Source: a virus | DNA length: 21,934 nucleotides | Direction: 5' to 3' (one strand) | Virus record (IMG/VR): IMGVR_UViG_3300017734_000098 | Span: 1-21,934 of that record | Shown here: positions 15,601-21,620 of the stretch, piece by piece | Numbering within the stretch: the stretch's first letter is position 1 | Layout: every line of letters starts with the position of its first letter | Program-made: the position numbers and the translations under genes | The notes under the pieces: generated by a model | Told to the model about the DNA's origin: nothing | The model's input: the letters and a program-made list of their open reading frames with translations, nothing else | Database searches by the model: none

Positions 15601-15829
15601 CTGTGGCGTTAGCTACAGGGCTACTCTTAACAAGAGCCTGACCTGTAGCTCCAGGAGGGCTCGTTGGTACGCCAGCTCCGTCTGCACCTTGCAGGCCGTT
15701 CGTAGCAATAGCAGCTTGGACCTGCACCACGTTCTGAGACGCAGAAGCTACTGTGACATTGGTCGCCCCCTCAGCAGGGGTGACCTTCACTTCGATTGGA
15801 TCCCCTAGTGTGAGGTTAACCTCTGCCAT
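12620..15829 (-). CDS. Long tail or head fibre protein
   Basis: A 1069-residue protein rich in Thr, Ser, Gly, Asn and Asp. Residues 82-215 form a compact domain of the type seen in marine phage fibres: VVYAAGVDGS, then LADASDSSKMPAIGF, then KMYVSSSQPGRVTV. The central part holds fibre-shaft features: two copies of a 'xLLKxDxxGNxxxVD' unit (about residues 245 and 465), and GGTGATTAAGARAAF, a motif common in tail fibres. Later comes VVQDTAPSLGGNLNVNGN, also known from cyanophage-type fibres. The last 122 residues repeat the N-terminal domain type. A short collagen-like GLQGADGAG lies near residue 45. It starts one base after the stop of the 117-residue gene and ends with a one-base overlap into the adhesin gene. 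Host recognition is the likely role; attachment site on the virion is unknown. Confidence 0.75.
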   Translation of the reverse strand: MAEVNLTLGDPIEVKVTPAEGATNVTVASASQNVVQVQAAIATNGLQGADGAGVPTSPPGATGQALVKSSPVANATEWAYIDKLHATVKNTTGVTISAGSVVYAAGVDGSNILVALADASDSSKMPAIGFVYSDIAHNGTGGVVVAGSRTQDIQNITGADEGKKMYVSSSQPGRVTVTKPAGSTNLVQSVGVVLRADGTTIKEFKVSCVDATNDIPNLDSGHFFLGGAANTTSPYELPTSSPTNGQLLKADANGNLVFVDANQVTKNIGTVNLTTTETTRNLDIIENGHLNIRDAQDATIFYIDEANKRVGINTTTLDKPAALFVNGDVLFKDGSTIGVEGSQSFTIGKIGSAAGVATVNVTGDLTVSGNCTVNTNLKFGSGGNQLLAHDGSVFQFGKNGSNPANYKFNSDVGTVTFENTTDVELKNTGGLKLFNGSNSIAVKSPSLSGSYTLTLPNSSGTDGHVLKTDGSGNTSWVDVTAVSDAILDSDFSGASGLMKKTGAGAYAIATANTDYQVPPSEGAFANGDKTKIDRITVGSNINLDNAVLTTTSDVSSASFVDTDVLFGSPTNNLVPSQLAVKTYVDSQTKAAVFVDQSGSPQYHSSVTEAEMKALLNLEPLDLQADVIGTVVSTGLGQIGFTTNANGGILSYVGPSDADIRSKISSTQNSASGNGALSYSQSTGVISYTPPDLSSYLTSAPPVTLANTDYLSLNGQELTGGTVPIGSGGTGATTAAGARAAFDLEDSDIRGKFSAGTGITISGSGEIASTVSNTNTQNTTTLSFQDSGDDIVLRNTTGGAGSGNQDININAGSNITLTHTDSNNITIAATTNVTGLSAVVQDTAPSLGGNLNVNGNSLISPTNGDILVNPNGTGKFRVEHDSEVAIRSTKDAGVELFYNNAKRFETLSTGINVAGNADIVGYVNPTGSNSGVRINAGQILGASGLHSGAEILDSFFASASLVAGKLYYAGSSAWALADKDAESTASGLLGIATDSANANEMVVKGVVRVATLSGSSPAKGDIVYVGDDGNPTTAAPSADGDIVRIIGYVVTAGQSRTIYFNPSPDFIEIA

Positions 15830-15830
15830 A

Positions 15831-16184
15831 TTACGTGTTGGTTACGTCTTCAACAGCTGTAAAGACTCCATGAAAAAATGTTTCTGTTTCAGAGCCAGCG
15901 TGCTGAATGTCATAGACATACTGACCCGAGAAGCTCATGGTCCCAGCAGGAATACTTAGTGTCAATTTTTTTCCAGCGTCGGAGTACGTAAAATTTGTAT
16001 CTCCCGAAGCCGTCAGTTCTACATTGCTTTCATTATCAGCCGCTGTGCGCACCTCCATTTTCCAACCAGCAACAGGGCGAGCACTAGACTGATCCGCATC
16101 AAATGTGAAGATCAGCTTAAACGTGTCTCCTTTTCTGCAGCGGATGTCCAGCCTGGACGATCTATCTAGATTGATGCTTGACAT
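15831..16184 (-). CDS. Small beta-sandwich structural protein
   Basis: A 117-residue protein: RSSRLDIRCRKGDTFKLIFT at the start, GWKMEVRTAADNESNVELTA in the middle, and SFSGQYVYDIQHAGSETETF then FHGVFTAVEDVT at the end. The spacing 'RxGDTF...GWKMEVR...GQYVYDIQ...GxFxxxxDVT' is a pattern that I know from small virion proteins next to phage fibre genes, likely an Ig-like beta-sandwich that anchors fibres. Its start overlaps the portal stop by one base (TAATG) and the fibre gene begins one base after its stop, which supports a function linked to the fibre. No catalytic features are seen. Confidence 0.6.
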   Translation of the reverse strand: MSSINLDRSSRLDIRCRKGDTFKLIFTFDADQSSARPVAGWKMEVRTAADNESNVELTASGDTNFTYSDAGKKLTLSIPAGTMSFSGQYVYDIQHAGSETETFFHGVFTAVEDVTNT

Positions 16185-18619
16185 TACTTCAAGAGTTCAT
16201 TGACGTTGACACTTTGAGATTCTTCAATCTCTCCTCGATTACCTTTTCTCTGCGATATAAGCTTAGACTGCTTAGCTGCCTGCTGATCAACACGCTCATC
16301 CTTCCTGTCCTCCTTGAGAACTTCAAGCTTTTCCTTGAACTCCTGCTCCTCAGTTCTGAATCCGAGAGTGGCCTGAGCTCTAATCATCTCAACCTCCCTG
16401 CGCATCGTGTGCTCCATCTGCATACGCTCTGCCTCAAACTTAGCCTTCACCTGCTCCATCTGCATATCAAGCTGAGCCTTGAGCTGAATCTCTTGAGCCT
16501 TAGCTTGTGATGCTGCCTGTGCCGTTTGAATGTTTGCTTGCGCCTGGGCTTGAGAGTTGGCTTGCGCCTGCTCCATCTGCTGCTTGATGCGCTTCTTACG
16601 ACGAACGACCAAGAGTCTTTCGGCTTGATCGACGTCACGCAACTGGCGAATGGCGATAGCATCCTCGATATCAATCTCTCTCTGCGACAGCGCTACTTGG
16701 ATGTTTTGCTCCAAGTACGCTCTGTCCTTGTCATCCATCTGCTTGCGCACCATGACACCGAAGTTGTACATAGGGAGGTCAGAGAACGAAGACACGACAC
16801 TCATGTTGGTAGACCCCACCGCATTCTCGTACACCCTATACAAGACTGACTCGGGCGGAAGGATCTGCAGGCACTTTACTACATCCTCCACTACTCTCTT
16901 AAACAGCATCATAGATGCGTGGGTCACATCATAGATGGCGTTGTTGCCACCTGCAATGGCCTGCTCTCTCACCCCAACCAAGTCTTCGCTCTTTGGTGTA
17001 GAACCATCCATAGCCTCATTGATTCCCGTGGCGTCACGGATCATGCGGAGATAGTGGTTGTACAAACCAATAAGCTGGTTGATGTTTCGGATGGTGTTGT
17101 CCAATGGACGAACGGGTGGGTTTTGGAATCCACCCTCTGGGTTCTTGCTCCTGTAGTAGAAGACACCAGTCTGCTCGTAGATGTCTTGGATCTCCAGTGG
17201 TTGGAGCTCCCCGCCCCTACCGAGCTGCACGTTGTCAAGTCCCTCGATGTCTACGATCAATCCATCAGGCTTGGCCTTGGCGACCGCCTGCTGGATCTTC
17301 AGGTGGGTAAGCTGAAGCTGGTCTGCAAAACCAGTAATGCTGCCCACAATAGACTTAGGCATCATCCGTCGCAAGTTCGTGGCTGACACAGAGTATGACA
17401 GACGAGCCTTGCTGATGTCGTGAATGTTTTTAGGCACGTTAGTCTTGATGCCGTACCCATACACGTAGTCGGTGCCTACAATGTACTTGCCCCCGTACAC
17501 TGTGGCATTCTCCATCTTGTGAGACTTGCGCTCAAAGACAGAGCTCTTAGGTGCGCTGTAGTCTTCCCCCTTGAAGAAAAAGTTTGTGTTTCCGAAGCGG
17601 TTGTCTTTGTCCTCGAAGTACATGCAATCCACAGAGAGAAACTCGAAGTCTAAGATTTGGATGCGGTACTCATCGTAGCCGTAGGACATCCGATCTCTTT
17701 TGTCGTCGTAGTGCTTGCGGCCAAACACAGAGGAGTCGTTGTTGAATTTACCAGACACTTGCTTGGCAATCTTCTCGAACTCCTCCTCTCCGAACTCCCC
17801 CATAGCTGTACGCTTGAGCTCTTCAATGGTGATGGTCTTAACGTGACCCGCATACACCAAGTCCTTAAAGTTGGGGTCTTCAGTGTAGCTGTGTACAAAA
17901 TCACATGGGTCGACGTAAGCTGTAACGATTCCGTGGTTAGGATCGTTCTCGCGCTTTACCACTGACAGGCCCAACGTCACGAGATCATTAACACAACGTC
18001 TAAACGTAGAGTCATTGAAGTCGTTCCAAGACAGAGTCATGTTGGTAGCAACCTGGGCTGCGACCTCGGCGTCTGTCTTAATGTTGGTGTCCAAGAAAAT
18101 CTCTGCCTCCTCCAGCGTATCTGGAATCTGGCTGGGATCCTCGGACATGTTGATGCCAGACTGTTTCATCTGAGCATACAAGTCCTTGTTCTGAACCTGC
18201 ATCTCAAGCTTGCGCTTTTTGGCATCCTTCTCGCTACTAGACACAGGGTCAATAGCTTGAAGATTTGGGTACGGTTCGGAAGACAGGATCTTGTTGACTA
18301 CAATCTTTACGAACTTGGGGATGATGGGTACAGGAGCCCAATCAAGATTGAGCAGCGTACCGTCTCCGTTGTTCGGGTCAAGGCTGTTTAGAATCTGCTT
18401 GTAGATAGTCGTATCCTGAGTCCCGTTTGCGTAGTCACGGTTTCTCTCAAATTCTTTACGACGTTTTCTGTATGTCCCAGATTCGTCATCTACCTTGCCC
18501 CAGTTACCCTCAATCGCTTTTGCGTACTTTAGCCCATAAGACTTCTCAAGCTTTTCTTGAGCAGGAGCAAGCGGATCAGGAAAGGTACTGGATTTTTTAT
18601 TCGCGTTAGAGTAGGACAT
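16184..18619 (-). CDS. Portal protein
   Basis: An 811-residue protein that follows the large terminase, as portals do. Residues 42-70 (RKRRKEFERNRDYANGTQDT) and 91-110 (NLDWAPVPIIPKFVKIVVNK) match the opening of crAss-like phage portals. The middle, with LVTLGLSVVKRENDPNHGIV and YVDPCDFVHSYTEDPNFKDL, fits the clip/wing region. The last 140 residues are a long Gln/Ala/Glu-rich helix run (IKQQMEQAQANSQAQAQANI and onwards), as in the extended barrel of P22-type portals. The dodecameric ring would be the DNA channel at one capsid vertex. The gene has its own TATATTTG box 21 bases upstream, with an AAAGGA stretch in the leader, and its stop overlaps the next start. Confident in the call; subfamily from memory. 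Confidence 0.8.
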   Translation of the reverse strand: MSYSNANKKSSTFPDPLAPAQEKLEKSYGLKYAKAIEGNWGKVDDESGTYRKRRKEFERNRDYANGTQDTTIYKQILNSLDPNNGDGTLLNLDWAPVPIIPKFVKIVVNKILSSEPYPNLQAIDPVSSSEKDAKKRKLEMQVQNKDLYAQMKQSGINMSEDPSQIPDTLEEAEIFLDTNIKTDAEVAAQVATNMTLSWNDFNDSTFRRCVNDLVTLGLSVVKRENDPNHGIVTAYVDPCDFVHSYTEDPNFKDLVYAGHVKTITIEELKRTAMGEFGEEEFEKIAKQVSGKFNNDSSVFGRKHYDDKRDRMSYGYDEYRIQILDFEFLSVDCMYFEDKDNRFGNTNFFFKGEDYSAPKSSVFERKSHKMENATVYGGKYIVGTDYVYGYGIKTNVPKNIHDISKARLSYSVSATNLRRMMPKSIVGSITGFADQLQLTHLKIQQAVAKAKPDGLIVDIEGLDNVQLGRGGELQPLEIQDIYEQTGVFYYRSKNPEGGFQNPPVRPLDNTIRNINQLIGLYNHYLRMIRDATGINEAMDGSTPKSEDLVGVREQAIAGGNNAIYDVTHASMMLFKRVVEDVVKCLQILPPESVLYRVYENAVGSTNMSVVSSFSDLPMYNFGVMVRKQMDDKDRAYLEQNIQVALSQREIDIEDAIAIRQLRDVDQAERLLVVRRKKRIKQQMEQAQANSQAQAQANIQTAQAASQAKAQEIQLKAQLDMQMEQVKAKFEAERMQMEHTMRREVEMIRAQATLGFRTEEQEFKEKLEVLKEDRKDERVDQQAAKQSKLISQRKGNRGEIEESQSVNVNELLK

Positions 18620-18640
18620 TTACAGTATTCCTTTATCTAG

Positions 18641-18648
18641 CAAATATA
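18641..18648 (-). promoter_or_regulatory. TATATTTG promoter box before the portal gene
   Basis: The minus strand reads CTATATTTG 21 bases before the portal ATG at 18619, in the 47-base gap after the terminase stop. It matches TAnnTTTG exactly. The leader contains AAAGGAA about ten bases before the ATG, one of the few Shine-Dalgarno-like stretches in the window. No hairpin terminator precedes it. Confidence 0.6.
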
Positions 18649-18666
18649 GTGTAAATTAAGTAAGGC

Positions 18667-20787
18667 TTAGGCGTTGGGCTTGAAGCGCCTGAAGAACTTC
18701 TTGTCGTCAAACTTGCTTACCTTCTTTTCAACCCTCACCTTCTGCGCGGCCAAGAGCGCAAGACCTGAACTAATGGTCAAGTCAAACTTGGTTCTCTTGT
18801 CAATGCGATACCCAATCCAATCCTCTAGGGTTCTGTTGAAATACATATTCCCAATACTACCGTCTTCTCTTTCCCCGACGTGATCAAAGATGTATTGCTC
18901 AATGGCTTGAGCGTGGGCGTGGATGACATCTTGAGAGTTAGATGGGATACCCTTGGTCCTGACATTGCTGCTGCTGCCTGGGGGCTTCAGGTGATCTGGC
19001 CTGTTCATTACGTATCCATCGTAACCCCTTGACTCAAAGTATCTTACGATGCCGTACTTATTGTTTTCAATTAAGAGTGGGTACCCGTAAAAGAAAGCTG
19101 CCATTAAAACATCTTCATAGAAGATCTTGGCCAAGTCAGGACGTGACGCATACTCTACAACAAACATGTTGGACGGGTGTGTCTCCGTCATGCTAAACTT
19201 GTTGTACAGATGCAAGGCACCCTTAGAGCCACGGCCATCAACCGTGGCGTCAAGGTCATACGAGTCGACTCCACCACAGCCTAGGTGGACATGAGGAGGA
19301 ACCTTCTTGCCCCCTTCTTCCTTGACTTTATTTCGCATCTCGGTAGGTGGCATCCAAGATGTACGAAACCTTCCGTTTGGATCAGGAGTAAAAGCCACTT
19401 CCTTGTCCATCTCCTTCCATAAGAAGTTGCCACGTATAACTGGGTTTGGATACAGATCTTCGTTGTTGTCTATCTGCTGATAGATCTTTCCGATGTTAAA
19501 GATGCTCGCCTCTACACTGTCCCTAAATGCTTCCTCTTCGGTAAACGGAAACTGACGAACCACCTCGTTCAGCTCCGAGGCATCAGACTTCAAAGAATCT
19601 CTTTCGTTCTTTAAGTAGGTCTTGGCCCCCTGCATGATGTCTTCTCCATCAAGGCCAGGTATAGCTTCTTCAGGATCTAAGACAACTGGGTTGCCGTACT
19701 TGTCGAAGAAGCCCTCAAGGGCGTTGTATGCTGGAATGAACAAACGATACAAACCACTCTTGGTTCTGCCGTTTGCATTGCGTTCGTTAGGGTTGCTGTC
19801 TTCCCATACAGCCTTGTACTCTTTGCCACCCTTGTCCATGGGGTTTACAGTAGAACCCACCAGAGCCTTTCCCACAATCTTCCTACCCACAATAAGACAC
19901 GTGCGCTCAATACGCCAAGCCTCCCTAATGTCGACAGGCTTCTCCCACTTACCCGCCTCATCAAGGTAGAGCATGTGGAGCTTCTCACCATCGTATGCGT
20001 TATTGGTGGTATTCTTCCAGTTGATTATCGTATTAAGAGCGTCGCCCTTCTGCGAAGTCTTATTCTTCTTCGTGATTCTCTTACTCGGCTCGCGAAAAGC
20101 CAGCTCCATGCGCGGGTTGGTAGTTCCATCTTGAATGGGTTTGAAGAAGAAGGGATACGATTTAAAAATCGAAACAACCTTCTTCATGAATATATTCTCC
20201 TGGGAGTCCTTACCCGTCTTAGACTGTATCCCTAGAAGCTTGTCTTTAACTTGCGTAGCTTCGTCCACAAGAACAGAGCTGCATACATTGGTATAGCCAG
20301 AACGACGACACTTAGTATAAAGCTGACCGATGCAACGGGGGTCAACTTCGCACGCAGCCATGTGGAGAAAGATCTCACGCTGGAAGGCAAGGTATGAAGG
20401 AAATCCGATATCGATTTTCGACCACTGGAGAAACATGTAGTGCCTGCCCGTGATGTACGTAGGGACGCCATGATTGTAAAACCAAACACCGTTACGCCTC
20501 CGCTCAAACTCCCCCTCGATGAAACCAGAAAATTTCCTGCGGAACTCCGAAGGCTTCTCGTACCACTCATCCATACTTCGTATCTTCTGCAACTCTTCGG
20601 GCATAGGAATGCGTCGCCACAGTTGCATAGACTTTGGCTGCTCATGGAAGAGTATCTCAGATCGCTTTGGTTTTTTCGGGAGGACAACAAGAAGCCCATG
20701 GAGTTCAATACTCTCGCCCACCGAACCGTTAGGGTCGATCTTAATCCCCTGATCTTCATATCCATCTACGTCGATTAAAGGAGACAT
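18667..20787 (-). CDS. terL: Terminase large subunit
   Basis: A 706-residue protein with both terminase domains. The ATPase part has YTKCRRSGYT at about 158-166, a variant Walker A with the lysine at the front, as in lambda gpA. It then has LHMLYLDEA at 270-278 (Walker B with D276 and catalytic E277) and GSTVN at 311-315, the coupling motif. The nuclease part has GGVDSYDLD at 506-513 (first metal-binding Asp), LLIENN at 571-576 (acidic second site), and a likely third acid near SQDVIHAHAQ. It cuts concatemeric phage DNA and drives it through the portal, whose gene is next. The start follows the stop of the 43-residue gene by three bases. A TerS partner is not recognised; the small genes upstream are candidates. 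Overall resemblance is to terminases of crAss-like and other Bacteroidota phages. Confidence 0.88.
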   Translation of the reverse strand: MSPLIDVDGYEDQGIKIDPNGSVGESIELHGLLVVLPKKPKRSEILFHEQPKSMQLWRRIPMPEELQKIRSMDEWYEKPSEFRRKFSGFIEGEFERRRNGVWFYNHGVPTYITGRHYMFLQWSKIDIGFPSYLAFQREIFLHMAACEVDPRCIGQLYTKCRRSGYTNVCSSVLVDEATQVKDKLLGIQSKTGKDSQENIFMKKVVSIFKSYPFFFKPIQDGTTNPRMELAFREPSKRITKKNKTSQKGDALNTIINWKNTTNNAYDGEKLHMLYLDEAGKWEKPVDIREAWRIERTCLIVGRKIVGKALVGSTVNPMDKGGKEYKAVWEDSNPNERNANGRTKSGLYRLFIPAYNALEGFFDKYGNPVVLDPEEAIPGLDGEDIMQGAKTYLKNERDSLKSDASELNEVVRQFPFTEEEAFRDSVEASIFNIGKIYQQIDNNEDLYPNPVIRGNFLWKEMDKEVAFTPDPNGRFRTSWMPPTEMRNKVKEEGGKKVPPHVHLGCGGVDSYDLDATVDGRGSKGALHLYNKFSMTETHPSNMFVVEYASRPDLAKIFYEDVLMAAFFYGYPLLIENNKYGIVRYFESRGYDGYVMNRPDHLKPPGSSSNVRTKGIPSNSQDVIHAHAQAIEQYIFDHVGEREDGSIGNMYFNRTLEDWIGYRIDKRTKFDLTISSGLALLAAQKVRVEKKVSKFDDKKFFRRFKPNA

Positions 20788-20790
20788 TGT

Positions 20791-20922
20791 TTATCTGCCC
20801 TGAGAAGCGTATGGCTTCTTGTAGCTTTTAGACGCTTTGTTCTTAGACTGCTTAGTCTTGGCGTGCACACCCTTGCGACGAACACGCTTCTTCTTGTAGT
20901 TGTTTACTTGTACTTTGGCCAT
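20791..20922 (-). CDS. 43-residue Lys/Arg-rich protein
   Basis: The minus strand encodes MAKVQVNNYKKKRVRRKGVH followed by a Lys/Ser/Asn-rich tail ending KKPYASQGR. Twenty of its 43 residues are Lys, Arg or His. It lies in the 150-base gap between the tRNA and the terminase gene and ends three bases before the terminase ATG. I remember near-identical short proteins upstream of terminases in environmental Bacteroidota phages, with no known function. Tight packing and the good reading frame argue that it is real. Its charge suggests nucleic-acid binding. Confidence 0.6.
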   Translation of the reverse strand: MAKVQVNNYKKKRVRRKGVHAKTKQSKNKASKSYKKPYASQGR

Positions 20923-20935
20923 TGTATTTAATTTG

Positions 20936-21009
20936 TACGCCCGACAGGATTCGAACCTGTGACCGTTTGCTTAGAAGGCAAATGCTCTATCCAACTGAGC
21001 TACGAGCGC
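20936..21009 (-). tRNA. tRNA-Arg (anticodon UCU)
   Basis: A full cloverleaf of 74 bases on the minus strand. The acceptor GCGCTCG pairs with CGGGCGT (with two G-T pairs), the D arm is GCTC/GAGC, the anticodon stem is TTTGC/GCAAA with loop CTTCTAA, and the T arm is ACAGG/CCTGT with loop TTCGAAT. The anticodon TCT is at 20973-20975 and reads AGA and AGG. The discriminator base is A and the CCA end is not encoded. It sits in a 93-base gap between the 44-residue and 43-residue genes. A phage tRNA of this kind usually supplements host supply for AGA-rich phage genes. Confidence 0.93.
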
Positions 21010-21015
21010 ATAGGT

Positions 21016-21150
21016 TTATTTTTTATTCCAAGCTTCCTCCCAGAATTTGAAGTCAGGTTTGTTCCTTTCGAGCACGATATCCTTCCAATCACTTTGAGAA
21101 TCTTTCGGCGAACCCTCCTGAGTAGTCTTTGTCTTCTTCGATTTTTCCAT
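21016..21150 (-). CDS. Short overlapping gene, 44 residues
   Basis: An ATG at 21148-21150 opens a 44-codon frame ending at TAA 21016-21018, seven bases before the tRNA. It overlaps the last 62 bases of the 96-residue gene in another frame. The protein is MEKSKKTKTTQEGSPKDSQS at the start, then DWKDIVLERN and KPDFKFWEEAWNKK, with a composition like a real phage protein (a charged start, then an amphipathic end with three Trp residues). It fills a gap otherwise empty up to the tRNA. No function is known. Weak point: the start region has only a poor Shine-Dalgarno sequence. Confidence 0.5.
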   Translation of the reverse strand: MEKSKKTKTTQEGSPKDSQSDWKDIVLERNKPDFKFWEEAWNKK

Positions 21151-21379
21151 TCTCGCTTAGCTCTTTGATCATTTGCTCAAGCTTCTGTCGCTCGATGATT
21201 AACTCCTTACAGTCCACCGCTGTCTGCTTGACGGCCTGCAGCTCAGCTTTGCGGGCTGAGCCTCCAGCCTCTGGGTCTACTGGCTTCTTGACTTCTTCAA
21301 TCATGTTGTCGATGGCAACAGCCATGCTGTTCATGAGGCGAGAAGAAGCGTCAAGTGTTGTGAACTTCTTGCGTGACAA
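21089..21379 (-). CDS. Short helical protein, possible TerS candidate
   Basis: A 96-residue protein, mostly helical. The segments MNSMAVAIDNMIEEVKKPVD and ELQAVKQTAVDCKELIIERQ, then KLEQMIKELSENGKIEED, suggest a coiled coil. The longest frame begins at a TTG at 21379, overlapping the 89-residue gene by 29 bases. The first ATG in frame is at 21334 (Met-16), so the start is uncertain. Its position two genes before the large terminase and its helical size leave a small-terminase role possible, but I see no helix-turn-helix and no firm family resemblance. Confidence 0.55.
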   Translation of the reverse strand: MSRKKFTTLDASSRLMNSMAVAIDNMIEEVKKPVDPEAGGSARKAELQAVKQTAVDCKELIIERQKLEQMIKELSENGKIEEDKDYSGGFAERFSK

Positions 21380-21620
21380 AGTTTACGTATAAAGGTGTTT
21401 TCTCTCCGAGGTATGATCCTACTACATTGTAGTCTAGAAACTCTACCGCGTCTTCATAGTCGGTGCCGTCTTTCATTAAGATCTCTACCATCTTGTTTAT
21501 GTCATATACGGCGACCACGTTGGCTCCGTAGGTACAGCCAACAAGGGCGTCATCAAATCCGTCTGCGGTGAGGCACTCCTCTTCTTCGAGGATCTCCATC
21601 AGGTATTCCTTTCCAATCAT
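21351..21620 (-). CDS. Conserved short phage protein
   Basis: An 89-residue acidic protein. It has MIGKEYLMEILEEEECLTAD, then a segment DGFDDALVGCTYGANVVAVY, and then DYEDAVEFLDYNVVGSYLGE, followed by TPLYVNF. The pattern 'FDDAL(V/I)G...AVYD...M(V/I)EIL...(Y/E)EDA.EF..(F/Y)N..G.Y.GE.TP' recurs in uncharacterised proteins of phages and bacteria; I have no function for it. Its ATG overlaps the stop of the GroES-like gene by four bases (ATGA), so it is translated with it. The 29-base overlap with the next gene is on the other side. Confidence 0.6.
   Translation of the reverse strand: MIGKEYLMEILEEEECLTADGFDDALVGCTYGANVVAVYDINKMVEILMKDGTDYEDAVEFLDYNVVGSYLGEKTPLYVNFVTQEVHNT

Noticed and set aside
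12620-15829. Diversity-generating retroelement target in the fibre gene
   Set aside because: No reverse transcriptase, template repeat or accessory gene is present in the window, and the C-terminus is not a C-type lectin domain.
20232-20765. A 177-codon minus-strand frame inside the terminase gene
   Set aside because: It lies entirely within the well-supported terminase reading frame and has a Ser/Arg-rich shadow-like composition.
20936-21009. tRNA as a prophage integration site (att)
   Set aside because: The gene is a full tRNA inside phage genes on both sides, with no integrase or repeated 3' end.
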